Positions 42,547-51,991 are shown, counted from the first letter of the stretch. The stretch: 64,000 nt of DNA from Geminicoccaceae bacterium (GCA_020638465.1 JACKIM010000002.1:806001-870000); one strand, 5' to 3'. Numbers and translations: made by a program. The notes: generated by a model not told the origin, from the sequence alone.

Positions 42547-43827
42547 TCACAGTGCCAGACGGCGAACATCCTCGATGACATGACACAAATGACGGGTGAA
42601 ACGTGCCGCCAGCGCACCGTCAATGACCCGATGGTCGTAGGACAGGCAGACTGGCAGCATGTTGCGAGGCACGAACTCGCTGCCATTCCACACCGGCGCC
42701 ATTTTCGAGCGCACCACGCCGAGGATCGCCACTTCGGGAGCATTGACAATGGGGGAGAATGCCGTGCCGCCGATACCGCCCAGCGAGGAGATGGTGAAGG
42801 TCGCGCCCTGAAGGTCGGCGGAGCCGAGCTTGCCGTCGCGGGCCCTGGCCGAAATATCCCCCATTTCGCGGGACAGTTCGTCGATGCCCTTGCGGTCGGC
42901 ATCGCGGATCACCGGCACGACGAGGCCCTCGGGCGTGTCGACGGCGATCCCGACGTTGTAATAGCGCTTGTAGATCAGCGTGTCCTTGCCGGCCCCGAGA
43001 GAACTGTTGAACTCAGGGAACTTTCTCAATGCGGAGACAGATGCCTTGATGAGAAAGGCCAGTAGTGTAACGCGATACCCCTGGTCCTTGGCGGCCTTGT
43101 CCAGTTCCTTGCGGTAACTGTCCGTGTCGGTGATGTCTGCCTCATCGCAATGGGTGACAGCCGGCACATTGAGCCAGGCGCGATGGAGATGCGGCCCGGA
43201 AATCTTCTTGATCCGGCCCAGAGGCTTCTCCTCGATGGGGCCGAATTTCGAGAAATCGGGCAGGGGTACATCGGGAATGCCCGCACCGCCTCCGGCTGCG
43301 ACGGCAGCGCCACCGCCGGAGCTCCCTTGCAGGAACGCCTTGACGTCGTCCCTAGTGATCCGCCCCTTCTCGCCGCTGCCGCTCACCTTGTGCAGGTCGA
43401 TCTCCAGTTCGCGCGCAAGACGGCGTACGGACGGGCTCGCATGAACATCGGAAAAGTCGGGCAGTTGGCTTCCCGACGCCTTGGACGGCACCGGCGGTGC
43501 CGAGCTCCTTTCCGGCGAGGTGATCGGCTGGGCATCGCTTTCCTGATGGCCTTCGGGGGAAGGGGGCTCGACGGGAGCCGAGGCCTCCCCACCTTCGAGC
43601 ATCATGATCAGCGTGCCCTCGGAAACCGTGTCGCCGACCTTGACCCTGACATCCACGACCTTTCCCGAGGCCGGGGAGGGAACCTCCATCGACGCCTTGT
43701 CGCTCTCCAGGGTGAGAACCGGGTCTTCGGCCGAAATTTCCTGCCCCGGCTCGACATGTACCTCGATGATCTCGACATCCTTGAAGTCGCCGATGTCGGG
43801 CACATGAATCTCGCGCACCGCACTCAT
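42547..43827 (-). CDS. aceF: Pyruvate dehydrogenase E2, dihydrolipoamide acetyltransferase
   Basis: This 426-residue protein has one lipoyl domain (residues about 4-80, lipoyl Lys in ESDKASMEVP), a linker, a peripheral-subunit-binding domain (ASPSVRRLARELEIDLHKVSGSGEKGRITRDDV read in parts, about 130-165) and a catalytic domain ending with the active-site SYDHRVIDGALAARF. It passes the acetyl group to CoA and forms the core of the complex. ATG 43827 follows GGAGGAAAACGAC and gives the lipoyl start IHVPDIGDFKD; the open frame further upstream is shadow. Its lipoyl domain is very similar to that of lpdA. Confidence 0.95.
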   Translation of the reverse strand: MSAVREIHVPDIGDFKDVEIIEVHVEPGQEISAEDPVLTLESDKASMEVPSPASGKVVDVRVKVGDTVSEGTLIMMLEGGEASAPVEPPSPEGHQESDAQPITSPERSSAPPVPSKASGSQLPDFSDVHASPSVRRLARELEIDLHKVSGSGEKGRITRDDVKAFLQGSSGGGAAVAAGGGAGIPDVPLPDFSKFGPIEEKPLGRIKKISGPHLHRAWLNVPAVTHCDEADITDTDSYRKELDKAAKDQGYRVTLLAFLIKASVSALRKFPEFNSSLGAGKDTLIYKRYYNVGIAVDTPEGLVVPVIRDADRKGIDELSREMGDISARARDGKLGSADLQGATFTISSLGGIGGTAFSPIVNAPEVAILGVVRSKMAPVWNGSEFVPRNMLPVCLSYDHRVIDGALAARFTRHLCHVIEDVRRLAL

Positions 43828-43855
43828 GTCGTTTTCCTCCGCTTTTCTTTTTCGA

Positions 43856-46537
43856 TCACGCGTAGAGCGCGTAGGGTTTCTCGGTATCGATGCCGTATTT
43901 CCGGATAGCCTCGCTGACGGTCTTGCGCGGTACGCTGCCCTCGGCCGCCAGGGCCGAGAGAGCGGCCAGGGCGACCTGGTAGCGATCCACCTCGAAGTGC
44001 CGGCGCAGGGCCTTGCGGTAGTCGCTGCGGCCGAATCCGTCGGTTCCCAGCACGGTATAGCGGGCCGGAACGTAACCGCGGATCTGCTCGGCATAGAGGC
44101 GGATGTAATCGGTCGATGCGATGACCGGCGCGTCACTGCCTTCGAGCAATTCAGTGACATGCGCCTTTCTGGGATCCTCTTCGGGATGCAGGCGGTTCCA
44201 GCGCTCGATCTCCTGTCCCTCGCGGGCCAGCAGGTTGAAGCTGGGCGCACTGTAGATATCGGCGGCGACACCGAAATCGTCCTTGAGCAGGTCGGCTGCG
44301 GCGATCACCTCGCGCAGGATCGAACCCGAACCCATCAGCCGGACCCTGGCCTGCTTGCCTTTCCCGGCGGGCTCCTCCGCCGCCTTGAGCAGGTAGAGCC
44401 CCTTCCTGATGTGATCCTCCACACCTTCGGGCATGGCCGGATGGTGGTAGTTCTCGTTCAGGACCGAGATGTAGTAGTAGACGTCCTCCTGCTTCTCCAG
44501 CATCCGGTGCAGGCCGTCCCGGATGATCACCGCCAGCTCGTAGGAGAAGGTCGGATCGTACGAGACGCAGTTGGGGATCAGGTGGGCGTGGATGTGGCTG
44601 TGCCCGTCCTCGTGCTGCAACCCCTCGCCGTTGAGCGTCGTGCGGCCGCTGGTGCCACCGATGAGGAAGCCGCGTGCGCGCATGTCGCCGGCGGCCCAGG
44701 CCAGGTCGCCCACCCGCTGGAAGCCGAACATCGAATAATAGATGTAGAAGGGCACCACCGGCACGTCATGGGTCGAATATGAGGTGGCCGCGGCGATCCA
44801 GTCGGACATCGCTCCCGCCTCGTTGATGCCCTCCTGGAGCACCTGGCCGTCCTTGCTCTCCTTGTAGTACATCAGCTGGTCGGCATCCTCGGGCTTGTAC
44901 AACTGGCCCATGGGATTGTAGATGCCGAGCTGGCGGAACATGCCCTCCATGCCGAAGGTGCGGCTCTCGTCCGGCACGATCGGCACGATGTGCCTGCCGA
45001 TCTGCTTGTCGCGGCACAGGGTGTTGAGGATGCGCACGAACGCCATAGTGGTGGAGATTTCGCGATCGCCGGTATCCTTGAGCTGCGCGTCGAAGGCCGA
45101 CAGCGCCGGCGCGGGAAGCTCCACGGATGTCCGAGGGCGTCTTTTCGGCAGATAGCCGCCCAGCTCGTGGCGACGCGCCTTCATGTATTCGAGCTCGGCG
45201 CTTCCATCCTTGAAGGTCACGTAGGGAATGTCCGCCAGTTCCCTGTCCGAGACCGGGATGTCGAACCGGTCGCGGAACGCCCGAAGCGCATCCTCGCCCA
45301 TCTTCTTCTGCTGATGGGTGATGTTCTGCCCTTCGCCGGCCTCGCCCATGCCATAGCCCTTGACGGTCTTGGCGAGGATGACCGTGGGCTGGCCGGTCGT
45401 CTCCACCGCCCGCTTGTAGGCGGCGTAGACTTTGTGCGGATCGTGCCCACCGCGATTGAGCTGCCAGACCTGTTCGTCCGACATGCCTTCCACCAGCTTG
45501 AGCGCATCCGCATCCTTGGCGAAGAAGTTCTCGCGGGTATAGGCGCCGCCCTTGCGCTTGAACGCCTGGTATTCGCCGTCGACGGTGGTTTCCATGACCC
45601 GGCGCAGGGCGCCGGTATGATCGCGTTCGAGCAGCGGATCCCACAGACTGCCCCAGATCACCTTGATCACGTTCCAGCCGGCACCGCGGAACACCCGTTC
45701 GAGTTCCTGGATGATCTTGCCATTGCCCCGCACGGGGCCGTCGAGGCGCTGAAGGTTGCAGTTCACCACGAAGACGAGGTTGTCGAGGTTCTCGCGGGCG
45801 GCCAGCGAGATCGCGCCGAGGCTCTCCGGCTCGTCCATCTCGCCATCGCCGAGAAAGGCCCAGACCTTGCGCGGCCCGGTATCGGCCATGCCGCGATTGT
45901 GCAGGTATTTCATGAACCGGGCCTGATAGATGGCCATGAGCGGTCCCAGCCCCATCGACACGGTGGGGAACTGCCAGAAGTCCGGCATCAGGAAGGGATG
46001 CGGGTAGGACGAAAGGCCGTTGCCGCCCGTTTCCTGGCGGAAATTGTCCATCTGCCGTTCGGTGAGGCGGCCGAGCAGGAATGCCCTGGAATAGATGCCG
46101 GGTGCCACATGTCCCTGGACGAAGATCAGGTCACCGCCGTGATCTTTCGAGGGAGCATGCCAGAAATGGTTGAAACCGACATCATAGAGTGTGGCGGAGC
46201 TTGCATAGGAGGCGATATGTCCCCCAAGCTCGCTGCTGGTCTTGTTGGCGCGGAGGACCTGCGCCATGGCGTTCCAGCGGGAAATGCAGCGGATGCGCCA
46301 TTCGACGTGGTGATCGCCCGGGCTGGCCGCCTGTTCGGAGACCGGGATCGTGTTCAGGTACGGCGTGTTTGCGGTGAAGGGCAGGTCGGCTCCGTGCTCG
46401 TGCGCACGCGCTATCGCACCTTCCAGCAACTGGACCGCGCGGCCCGCCCCCTCGAATTCGATGACCGAATCGATCGCATCCATCCATTCCTGGGTTTCAA
46501 GCGGATCGACATCCCCGTCCATTCTCAGCTCATCCAT
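43856..46537 (-). CDS. aceE: Pyruvate dehydrogenase E1, homodimeric type
   Basis: This 893-residue protein is a full-length AceE. Segments include EWMDAIDSVIEFEG near the start, HASYASSATLYDVGFNHFW-like sequence (here GGHIASYASSATLYDVGFNHFW), the ThDP-binding GDGEMDEPESLGAISLAARENLDNLVFVVNCNLQRLDGPVRGNGKIIQE region (read in parts near 240-290), and the C-terminal transketolase-like domain. It decarboxylates pyruvate and reductively acetylates the E2 lipoyl groups. The start at 46537 is fixed by AAGGAGGTGACGGCG. Most alphaproteobacteria use the alpha2-beta2 PdhA/PdhB enzyme, so this AceE form is notable. Confidence 0.96.
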   Translation of the reverse strand: MDELRMDGDVDPLETQEWMDAIDSVIEFEGAGRAVQLLEGAIARAHEHGADLPFTANTPYLNTIPVSEQAASPGDHHVEWRIRCISRWNAMAQVLRANKTSSELGGHIASYASSATLYDVGFNHFWHAPSKDHGGDLIFVQGHVAPGIYSRAFLLGRLTERQMDNFRQETGGNGLSSYPHPFLMPDFWQFPTVSMGLGPLMAIYQARFMKYLHNRGMADTGPRKVWAFLGDGEMDEPESLGAISLAARENLDNLVFVVNCNLQRLDGPVRGNGKIIQELERVFRGAGWNVIKVIWGSLWDPLLERDHTGALRRVMETTVDGEYQAFKRKGGAYTRENFFAKDADALKLVEGMSDEQVWQLNRGGHDPHKVYAAYKRAVETTGQPTVILAKTVKGYGMGEAGEGQNITHQQKKMGEDALRAFRDRFDIPVSDRELADIPYVTFKDGSAELEYMKARRHELGGYLPKRRPRTSVELPAPALSAFDAQLKDTGDREISTTMAFVRILNTLCRDKQIGRHIVPIVPDESRTFGMEGMFRQLGIYNPMGQLYKPEDADQLMYYKESKDGQVLQEGINEAGAMSDWIAAATSYSTHDVPVVPFYIYYSMFGFQRVGDLAWAAGDMRARGFLIGGTSGRTTLNGEGLQHEDGHSHIHAHLIPNCVSYDPTFSYELAVIIRDGLHRMLEKQEDVYYYISVLNENYHHPAMPEGVEDHIRKGLYLLKAAEEPAGKGKQARVRLMGSGSILREVIAAADLLKDDFGVAADIYSAPSFNLLAREGQEIERWNRLHPEEDPRKAHVTELLEGSDAPVIASTDYIRLYAEQIRGYVPARYTVLGTDGFGRSDYRKALRRHFEVDRYQVALAALSALAAEGSVPRKTVSEAIRKYGIDTEKPYALYA

Positions 46538-46640
46538 CGCCGTCACCTCCTTGAACAATTTTCATTATGGCGTGGCTAATGCCTGACAGCGTTGCCGAGA
46601 ACCACTGCAGGCGCAAGGGTTGTATGCGAAAATGGCGAGG

Positions 46641-47222
46641 TCAGGATCGCCGGAGGTCGGCCCGGAAACGGTTCTTGATGAAAACTCCGTCCCTGCTGGG
46701 CATGATCCTCGGCTGGTCGGTCGTCTCGACTTCGAGAACGGCAAGACCGGGCCCTTCCATTGCGTGAATGCGCTGGCGAAGTGCGGCCAGTTCCTGAATG
46801 TCGCAGTGGCGTGCGGACCAGGCGAATCCGCAGCCGCGGGCAACCTCGTCGAGACGGGTGCCCATTCCGGTATGGCTCGGCTGCATGCCCGTCTCGGCAT
46901 AGTGCCGGTTGTCGAGGACGACGATGGAGAGATTGGCCGGTGCCGCGGCGGCAATGGTCGCCAGTGAACCCATGCCCATCAGCATCTCGCCATCGCCGGT
47001 CAGAACCATGACCGGCAGACCGGGTTGCGCGCGCGCCATGCCCAGCCCCGCCATGGCAGCACCGCCCATCGCGCCCCAGAGGTAGAAATTGCGGGGATGA
47101 TCGCCTGCGGCGGCCAGATCCCAGGTTGGCGAGCCGAGGCCGGAGACCACGAGCAGCCCGCCCCGGTCGTCGAGCAGCAGGCGGACGGCCTCACGTCGCT
47201 CGATCTGCGGGCGGGTCACCAT
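46641..47222 (-). CDS. ThDP-dependent decarboxylase, beta subunit (ComE/sulfopyruvate-phosphonopyruvate type)
   Basis: This 193-residue protein is the pyrophosphate-binding half of a ThDP enzyme: GLGSPTWDL near residue 30, LWGAMGGAAMAGLGMARAQPGLPV near 50, and the ThDP/Mg motif LTGDGEMLMGMGSLATIAAAAPANLSIVVLDN near 75-106 (read in parts), with the metal ligands in GDG and the following N. It needs the other half, encoded just upstream, which overlaps it by 7 bp (ATGGTGA). The pair resembles sulfopyruvate decarboxylase ComDE and phosphonopyruvate decarboxylase; the substrate cannot be assigned. It lies 103 bp before aceE on the same strand. Confidence 0.82.
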   Translation of the reverse strand: MVTRPQIERREAVRLLLDDRGGLLVVSGLGSPTWDLAAAGDHPRNFYLWGAMGGAAMAGLGMARAQPGLPVMVLTGDGEMLMGMGSLATIAAAAPANLSIVVLDNRHYAETGMQPSHTGMGTRLDEVARGCGFAWSARHCDIQELAALRQRIHAMEGPGLAVLEVETTDQPRIMPSRDGVFIKNRFRADLRRS

Positions 47223-47722
47223 GTCTTGCGTCCGATCAGTCTCTGTCCCAGCAGGACGGCGATGGCATGGTCGCCGGCATAGGCCATCTCGATGGCGGCC
47301 TCGGTAGTGTCGGCGAGCCCGTCGGCGGTCGATGCGCGCTGGACGATGACGTTCATGGCTTCGAGGCAGGGTTGCACGGCGCGGCTCATGGGATGCTGCC
47401 AGGGATTCTGCTCGGCCCATTCGCCACGCATGGTGATGAACATCAACAGGGGGAAACGACAGGTCTCGGACAGTCCCAGCATGTTGATGCAATTGCCGAC
47501 ACCGCTGGACTGCATCAGCAGCGCACCGCGCTCGCCCCCCAGCCACGCGCCGGCGAGGTAGGCGACACCTTCCTCCTCGGTTGTCAGAGGTGTGCAGATG
47601 AACCGTTCGTCGTTCGTGACAAGATCTATCAGTTCGGAATGTCCCGCGTCGGGGACATACACGACATGGCGAATATCATGTCGTGCGAACAGTTCGAACA
47701 GGGCACGGCCATGGCCCGGCAT
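47216..47722 (-). CDS. ThDP-dependent decarboxylase, alpha subunit (ComD-like)
   Basis: This 168-residue protein is the pyrimidine-binding half of a ThDP enzyme. It has FARHDIRHVVYVPDAGHSELI near the start, the cofactor-activating Glu in CTPLTTEEEGVAYLAGAWLGG near 45, and LLMQSSGVGNCINMLG near 70. Together with the beta subunit it forms a split version of the ~370-residue phosphonopyruvate or sulfopyruvate decarboxylase. ATG 47722 is favoured by an upstream GAGGA and lies 14 bases after the purA stop; a TTG at 47746 would overlap purA. Co-expression with purA is likely by position. Confidence 0.8.
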   Translation of the reverse strand: MPGHGRALFELFARHDIRHVVYVPDAGHSELIDLVTNDERFICTPLTTEEEGVAYLAGAWLGGERGALLMQSSGVGNCINMLGLSETCRFPLLMFITMRGEWAEQNPWQHPMSRAVQPCLEAMNVIVQRASTADGLADTTEAAIEMAYAGDHAIAVLLGQRLIGRKTW

Positions 47723-47735
47723 GTGATGCTGTTCC

Positions 47736-49043
47736 TCAGTCGGCAAAGGGATCGGTTACGAGAATGGTGTCCTCACGGTTCGGACTGGTGGACAGTAATG
47801 CTACCGGCGCCTCGACCAGCTCCTCCAGCCGCTTGACGTATTTCACCGCCTGGGCCGGCAGATCGGCGAACGAACGCGCCCCGCGCGTGCTCTCCTCCCA
47901 GCCCTCGATCTCCTCGTAGATCGGCTCCACCGCCGCCTGCGTGCTCATGCCGGCCGGCAGATGGTGCAGCGTCTGGCCGTTGAGGTTGTAGGCGGTGCAG
48001 ATCTTCAGCGTCTTCAGGCCGTCGAGGACGTCGAGCTTGGTCAGCGCCAGGCCGTTGATGCCGCTGAGTTTGACCGCCTGGCGCACCATCACCGCGTCGA
48101 ACCAGCCGCAACGGCGGCCGCGACCGGTGACCGTGCCGAACTCGTGACCACGCTCGCCCAGCAACCTGCCCGTCTCATCGTGGAGCTCGGTGGGGAAGGG
48201 CCCCGATCCGACGCGGGTCGTGTAGGCCTTGGTGATGCCCAGCACGAAGCCGACGCTGTCGGGTCCGACACCGGCACCGGTGGCCGCCATGCCGGCCATG
48301 GTGTTGGATGAGGTCACATAGGGATAGGTGCCGTGATCAACGTCGAGCATCGCTCCCTGCGCACCCTCGAACAGGATCCGGCGGCCGGCGCGCTTGAGTT
48401 CGGAAAGCCGCAGCCAGACCGGCTCGGCGAACGGCAGGAGCTTCGGTGCGAGGGCCTGAAGCTCGGCGACCAGAGGGCCTTCCTCAAGTTCGGCAACACC
48501 CAGCCCGCGACGCAAGGCGTTGTGATGGATCAGCAAATCGTGGACCTTGGCTTCGAGCGTCGCCTGGTTGGCCAGATCGCACACGCGGATGGCCCGCCGT
48601 GCGATCTTGTCCTCATAGGCCGGACCGATGCCACGGCCGGTGGTGCCGATCTTGCCGGCCCCCTGGTTGTTGCGCGAACGGGCCTCCTCGCGCACCCGGT
48701 CGAGTTCTCCGTGCAGCGGAAGGATGAGCGCGGCGTTCTCGGCGATGCGCAGGTTCTCGCTGGAGACCGCCACGCCCTGCTGGCGCACCGTCTCGATCTC
48801 CTTGAGCAGCGCCCACGGATCGACCACCACGCCATTGCCGATGATCGACAGCTTGCCGCTGCGGACCACGCCCGAGGGGAGAGCCGACAGCTTGTAGGTC
48901 TTGCCGTCGATGACGAGCGTATGCCCGGCATTATGGCCGCCCTGAAAGCGCACCACGACATCGGCACGCTCGGAAAGCCAGTCGACGATCTTGCCCTTGC
49001 CTTCGTCGCCCCATTGCGAGCCGACTACCGCCACATTGGTCAT
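47736..49043 (-). CDS. purA: Adenylosuccinate synthetase
   Basis: This 435-residue enzyme shows VVGSQWGDEGKGKIVDWLSE at its start (P-loop), GHNAGHTLV near residue 38, TTGRGIGPAYEDK near 128, and the late GRGRRCGWFDAVMVRQA and LTKLDVLDGL. It joins IMP and aspartate with GTP, the first step from IMP to AMP, in the cytosol. Length and motifs are standard. It lies downstream of a serA terminator-like hairpin with about 40 bp between, so it probably has its own promoter or partial read-through. Confidence 0.97.
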   Translation of the reverse strand: MTNVAVVGSQWGDEGKGKIVDWLSERADVVVRFQGGHNAGHTLVIDGKTYKLSALPSGVVRSGKLSIIGNGVVVDPWALLKEIETVRQQGVAVSSENLRIAENAALILPLHGELDRVREEARSRNNQGAGKIGTTGRGIGPAYEDKIARRAIRVCDLANQATLEAKVHDLLIHHNALRRGLGVAELEEGPLVAELQALAPKLLPFAEPVWLRLSELKRAGRRILFEGAQGAMLDVDHGTYPYVTSSNTMAGMAATGAGVGPDSVGFVLGITKAYTTRVGSGPFPTELHDETGRLLGERGHEFGTVTGRGRRCGWFDAVMVRQAVKLSGINGLALTKLDVLDGLKTLKICTAYNLNGQTLHHLPAGMSTQAAVEPIYEEIEGWEESTRGARSFADLPAQAVKYVKRLEELVEAPVALLSTSPNREDTILVTDPFAD

Positions 49044-49083
49044 GAACCTTCTCTCCCGCTAGCGTCCGGGTTCATTGCTCACG

Positions 49084-49113
49084 CAAAAAAGGCCGGCGAC
49101 AAGCACCGGCCTC
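49084..49113 (-). terminator. Intrinsic terminator downstream of serA
   Basis: On the minus strand GGCCGG...CCGGCC, with inner pairing around a CTTG-containing loop, is followed directly by TTTTTT. It lies about 75 bases after the serA stop and 40 bases before purA. It could also work as an attenuator for purA. Confidence 0.75.
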
Positions 49114-49187
49114 TTGCCGCCATGTCTCTAGCACGGCAGCATCGTCGTGGCGACCCTTGACAACGTGTCGCCGGAACGCGTTCGCGG

Positions 49188-50765
49188 TCAGAAGCTCAGA
49201 TGCTTGACCTGAAGCACGTTGGGCAGATCGAGGATCTTCCCGCGGACATCCTCGGGCACGTCGGAATCGACCTCGACGAGGGCGATGGCCTCGCCGCCTT
49301 CCTCCTTGCGGCCGAGATGGAAGGTGGCGATGTTGATTCCCGCATCGCCCAGAACCCGCCCGAGCCCGCCGACGAAACCGGGTCTGTCGTTGTTGCGGAC
49401 ATAGAGCATGTGCTCGCCGAGGCTCGCCTCGATGTCGATCCCGCGCATGCGCACGATGCGCGGATGCTCGCCATGGACCAGCGTGCCGCGCAGGTCGCGC
49501 GAACCGCGCTCGGTCTCCACCGTGACCTCGATCAGCGTCTGGTAGGCCTCCACATCGCTGCATTCGGACGTGGTGACGCCGATGCTGCGCGAGCGCGCCA
49601 CCGCCGGGGCGTTGACCATGTTCACCGAGGCCATCAGCGGTGCGAGCAGGCCCTTGAGGATGATCTGGGTCAGCGGGCGGGTGTTGAGCCCGGCGACATG
49701 GCCGCAATAGCTGATGGTCACCGAGCGCAGGCCGGTTTCGGTAAGCTGGCCGGCGAACGAACCGAGCTGTTCGGCAAGGCGCATGTAGGGCTTGAGACGC
49801 GGTGCTTCCTCGGCGGAGACGGATGGCATGTTGAGCGCGTTGACGATGGCTCCGCTGACCAGATAGTCGCTCATCTGCTCGGCCACCTGCAATGCCACCT
49901 TCTCCTGCGCCTCGGCGGTGGACGCACCCAGATGCGGGGTCACGATCACCTTGTCGAGGGCAAACAGCGGCGATTCACGGGCGGGTTCCGTGGAAAACAC
50001 GTCGAGCGCCGCACCGGCGATGTGCCCTTCGGTGATGAGATCCGCCAGCGCCTGCTCGTCGACGAGACCGCCGCGGGCACAGTTGACGATGCGGACACCC
50101 TTCCGGCAGGCCGCGAGCCGTTCTCGCGAGAGGATGTTGCGCGTCTGCTCGGTGAGCGGCGTATGCAGGGTGATGATGTCGGCACGTTCGACGAGCGCAT
50201 CGAGCTCGACCTTCTCCACGCCGATGTCACGCGCGCGGTCCTCGGAGAGGAACGGGTCGAAGGCGATGACCTTGAGCCCGAGCCCCTGCGCCTTGCCGGC
50301 GACGATGGCGCCGATGTTGCCGCAGCCGATCACGCCCAGCGTCTTGCCGGTGACCTCCACGCCCATGAAACGCGACTTTTCCCACTTGCCGGCGCGGGTC
50401 GAGCGGTCGGCGGCAGGAATGTCGCGGACAAGCGCCATCATCATCGCGATGGCGTGTTCGGCGGTCGTGACCGAATTGCCGAACGGCGTGTTCATGACGA
50501 CGACGCCTGCTGCGGTCGCGGCCTCGATGTCGACATTGTCGACGCCGATGCCGGCGCGGCCGACCACCTTGAGACGGCCGGCAGCCTCCAGCACCTCGGC
50601 GGTGACCTTGGTCGCCGAACGGATGGCCAGGCCGTCATAGTCGCCGATGATGGCGATCAGTTCATCCTTGGACAGCCCGGTCTTGATATCGACCTCGACG
50701 CCGCGGTCGGTGAAGATCTGGGCTGCAGCGGGGCTGAGCTTGTCGGAAATGAGTACCTTGGGCAT
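49188..50765 (-). CDS. serA: D-3-phosphoglycerate dehydrogenase
   Basis: This 525-residue protein is the long SerA type. It has the substrate domain (KVLISDKLSPAAAQIF), an NAD Rossmann fold with GVIGCGNIGAIVAGKAQGLG near residue 148, the catalytic Arg (NCARGGLVDEQAL near 231) and His (VTPHLGASTAEAQEK near 280), then an intervening allosteric domain and a C-terminal ACT domain (NNDRPGFVGGLGRVLGDAGINIA). It makes 3-phosphohydroxypyruvate, the first step to serine; the ACT domain suggests effector control. ATG 50765 matches the family start. It follows serC by 26 bp, so serC-serA form one unit. Confidence 0.97.
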   Translation of the reverse strand: MPKVLISDKLSPAAAQIFTDRGVEVDIKTGLSKDELIAIIGDYDGLAIRSATKVTAEVLEAAGRLKVVGRAGIGVDNVDIEAATAAGVVVMNTPFGNSVTTAEHAIAMMMALVRDIPAADRSTRAGKWEKSRFMGVEVTGKTLGVIGCGNIGAIVAGKAQGLGLKVIAFDPFLSEDRARDIGVEKVELDALVERADIITLHTPLTEQTRNILSRERLAACRKGVRIVNCARGGLVDEQALADLITEGHIAGAALDVFSTEPARESPLFALDKVIVTPHLGASTAEAQEKVALQVAEQMSDYLVSGAIVNALNMPSVSAEEAPRLKPYMRLAEQLGSFAGQLTETGLRSVTISYCGHVAGLNTRPLTQIILKGLLAPLMASVNMVNAPAVARSRSIGVTTSECSDVEAYQTLIEVTVETERGSRDLRGTLVHGEHPRIVRMRGIDIEASLGEHMLYVRNNDRPGFVGGLGRVLGDAGINIATFHLGRKEEGGEAIALVEVDSDVPEDVRGKILDLPNVLQVKHLSF

Positions 50766-50791
50766 GGGATATCCGGGACTGGGAAGAAAGG

Positions 50792-51934
50792 TCAGGCGAA
50801 GGCGGGGCGGGTCGAGCGCCAGGCCCATTCGAGCCAGGGCATCAGGGCTTTCATGTCACCGGGCTCGACCGTCGAGCCGCCCCAGATGCGCAATCCGGCC
50901 GGTGCGTCGCGGTAGGAGGCGATGTCGTGGGCAACACCGGCCTTGTCGAGCTTCCCGGTCATCGCCTTGACGAAGGCCGACACGTCGCCGATGCCCGGAT
51001 CGCTGATCTTCAGGCAGATCGACGTCGAGGAACGGGTGGCCGGATCTCGGGCCAGGAAGTCGAGCCAGTCGCTTTCGGCGACAAACGATTCCACGACCTC
51101 CAGATTGGCGCGGCTGCGGCCGATGAGCGCATCGAGGCCGCCGATCTCCTCGGCCCAGCGCAGGCCGTCCAGCGCATCCTCCACGGCGATCATCGACGGC
51201 GTGTTGATGGTCTCGCCGCGGAAGATGCCCTCGATCAGTTTTCCACCCTTCGTCATGCGGAAGATCTTCGGCAGCGGCCATGGCGGCGTGTGGCTCTCCA
51301 GCCGTTCGACGGCCCGCGGCGACAGTGCCAGCATGCCGTGCTGGGCCTCGCCGCCCAGCACCTTCTGCCAGGACCAGGTGGTGACATCGAGCTTCGACCA
51401 GTCAAGCGGCATCGCGAACGCGGCCGATGTTGCGTCGCAAAAGGTCAGGCCCGTGCGGCCTGCGGCGATCCAGTCGGCGCCGGGAACGCATACGCCCGAC
51501 GTGGTGCCGTTCCAGGTGAAGAGAATGTCACGGTCGGATGACGTTGCCGACAGGTCGGGCAGGTCGCCGTAATCCGCCTCGAACCGGCGCAGGTCCGCGA
51601 GCTTGAGCTGTTTGACGGCATCCGTCAGCCAGCCGGAGCCGAAGCTCTCGAAGGCCACCACATCGACACCGCGCGCGCCGAGCATCGACCACATGGCCAT
51701 CTCGAACGCGCCGGTATCCGATGCCGGAACAATGCCCAGCCTGTAGTCGTCGGGCATGCCCAGCAGGGCCCGCGAACGCTCGATCACCTCGGCGATGCGC
51801 GCCTTGGCCGGGCCTGCGCGATGCGAGCGGCCGGTCAGCGCGCCCGAAAGTCCGCTCAGCGACCATCCCGGTCGCTTGGTGGTCGGCCCCGAACCGAAGC
51901 ACGGGTTTTGGGGTCGAACGGACGGCTCGCTCAT
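50792..51934 (-). CDS. serC: Phosphoserine aminotransferase (alphaproteobacterial type)
   Basis: This 380-residue class V aminotransferase begins PCFGSGPTTKRPGW, has GIVPASDTGAFEMAMWSMLG near residue 63, FTWNGTTSGVCVPG near 137 and the PLP-Lys segment SWQKVLGGEAQHGML near 190. It converts phosphohydroxypyruvate to phosphoserine. The alphaproteobacterial/archaeal-like SerC group shares this GSGPTTKRPGW start. The leader before it has a TTGCA-G-TGCAA inverted repeat next to an A-tract. It probably leads the serC-serA operon. Confidence 0.95.
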   Translation of the reverse strand: MSEPSVRPQNPCFGSGPTTKRPGWSLSGLSGALTGRSHRAGPAKARIAEVIERSRALLGMPDDYRLGIVPASDTGAFEMAMWSMLGARGVDVVAFESFGSGWLTDAVKQLKLADLRRFEADYGDLPDLSATSSDRDILFTWNGTTSGVCVPGADWIAAGRTGLTFCDATSAAFAMPLDWSKLDVTTWSWQKVLGGEAQHGMLALSPRAVERLESHTPPWPLPKIFRMTKGGKLIEGIFRGETINTPSMIAVEDALDGLRWAEEIGGLDALIGRSRANLEVVESFVAESDWLDFLARDPATRSSTSICLKISDPGIGDVSAFVKAMTGKLDKAGVAHDIASYRDAPAGLRIWGGSTVEPGDMKALMPWLEWAWRSTRPAFA

Positions 51935-51991
51935 GACTGGCTCTCTCGTCGCTTGGGGAAAAGAACGCGGCGCAAGCTAGAGCGATTTTTT

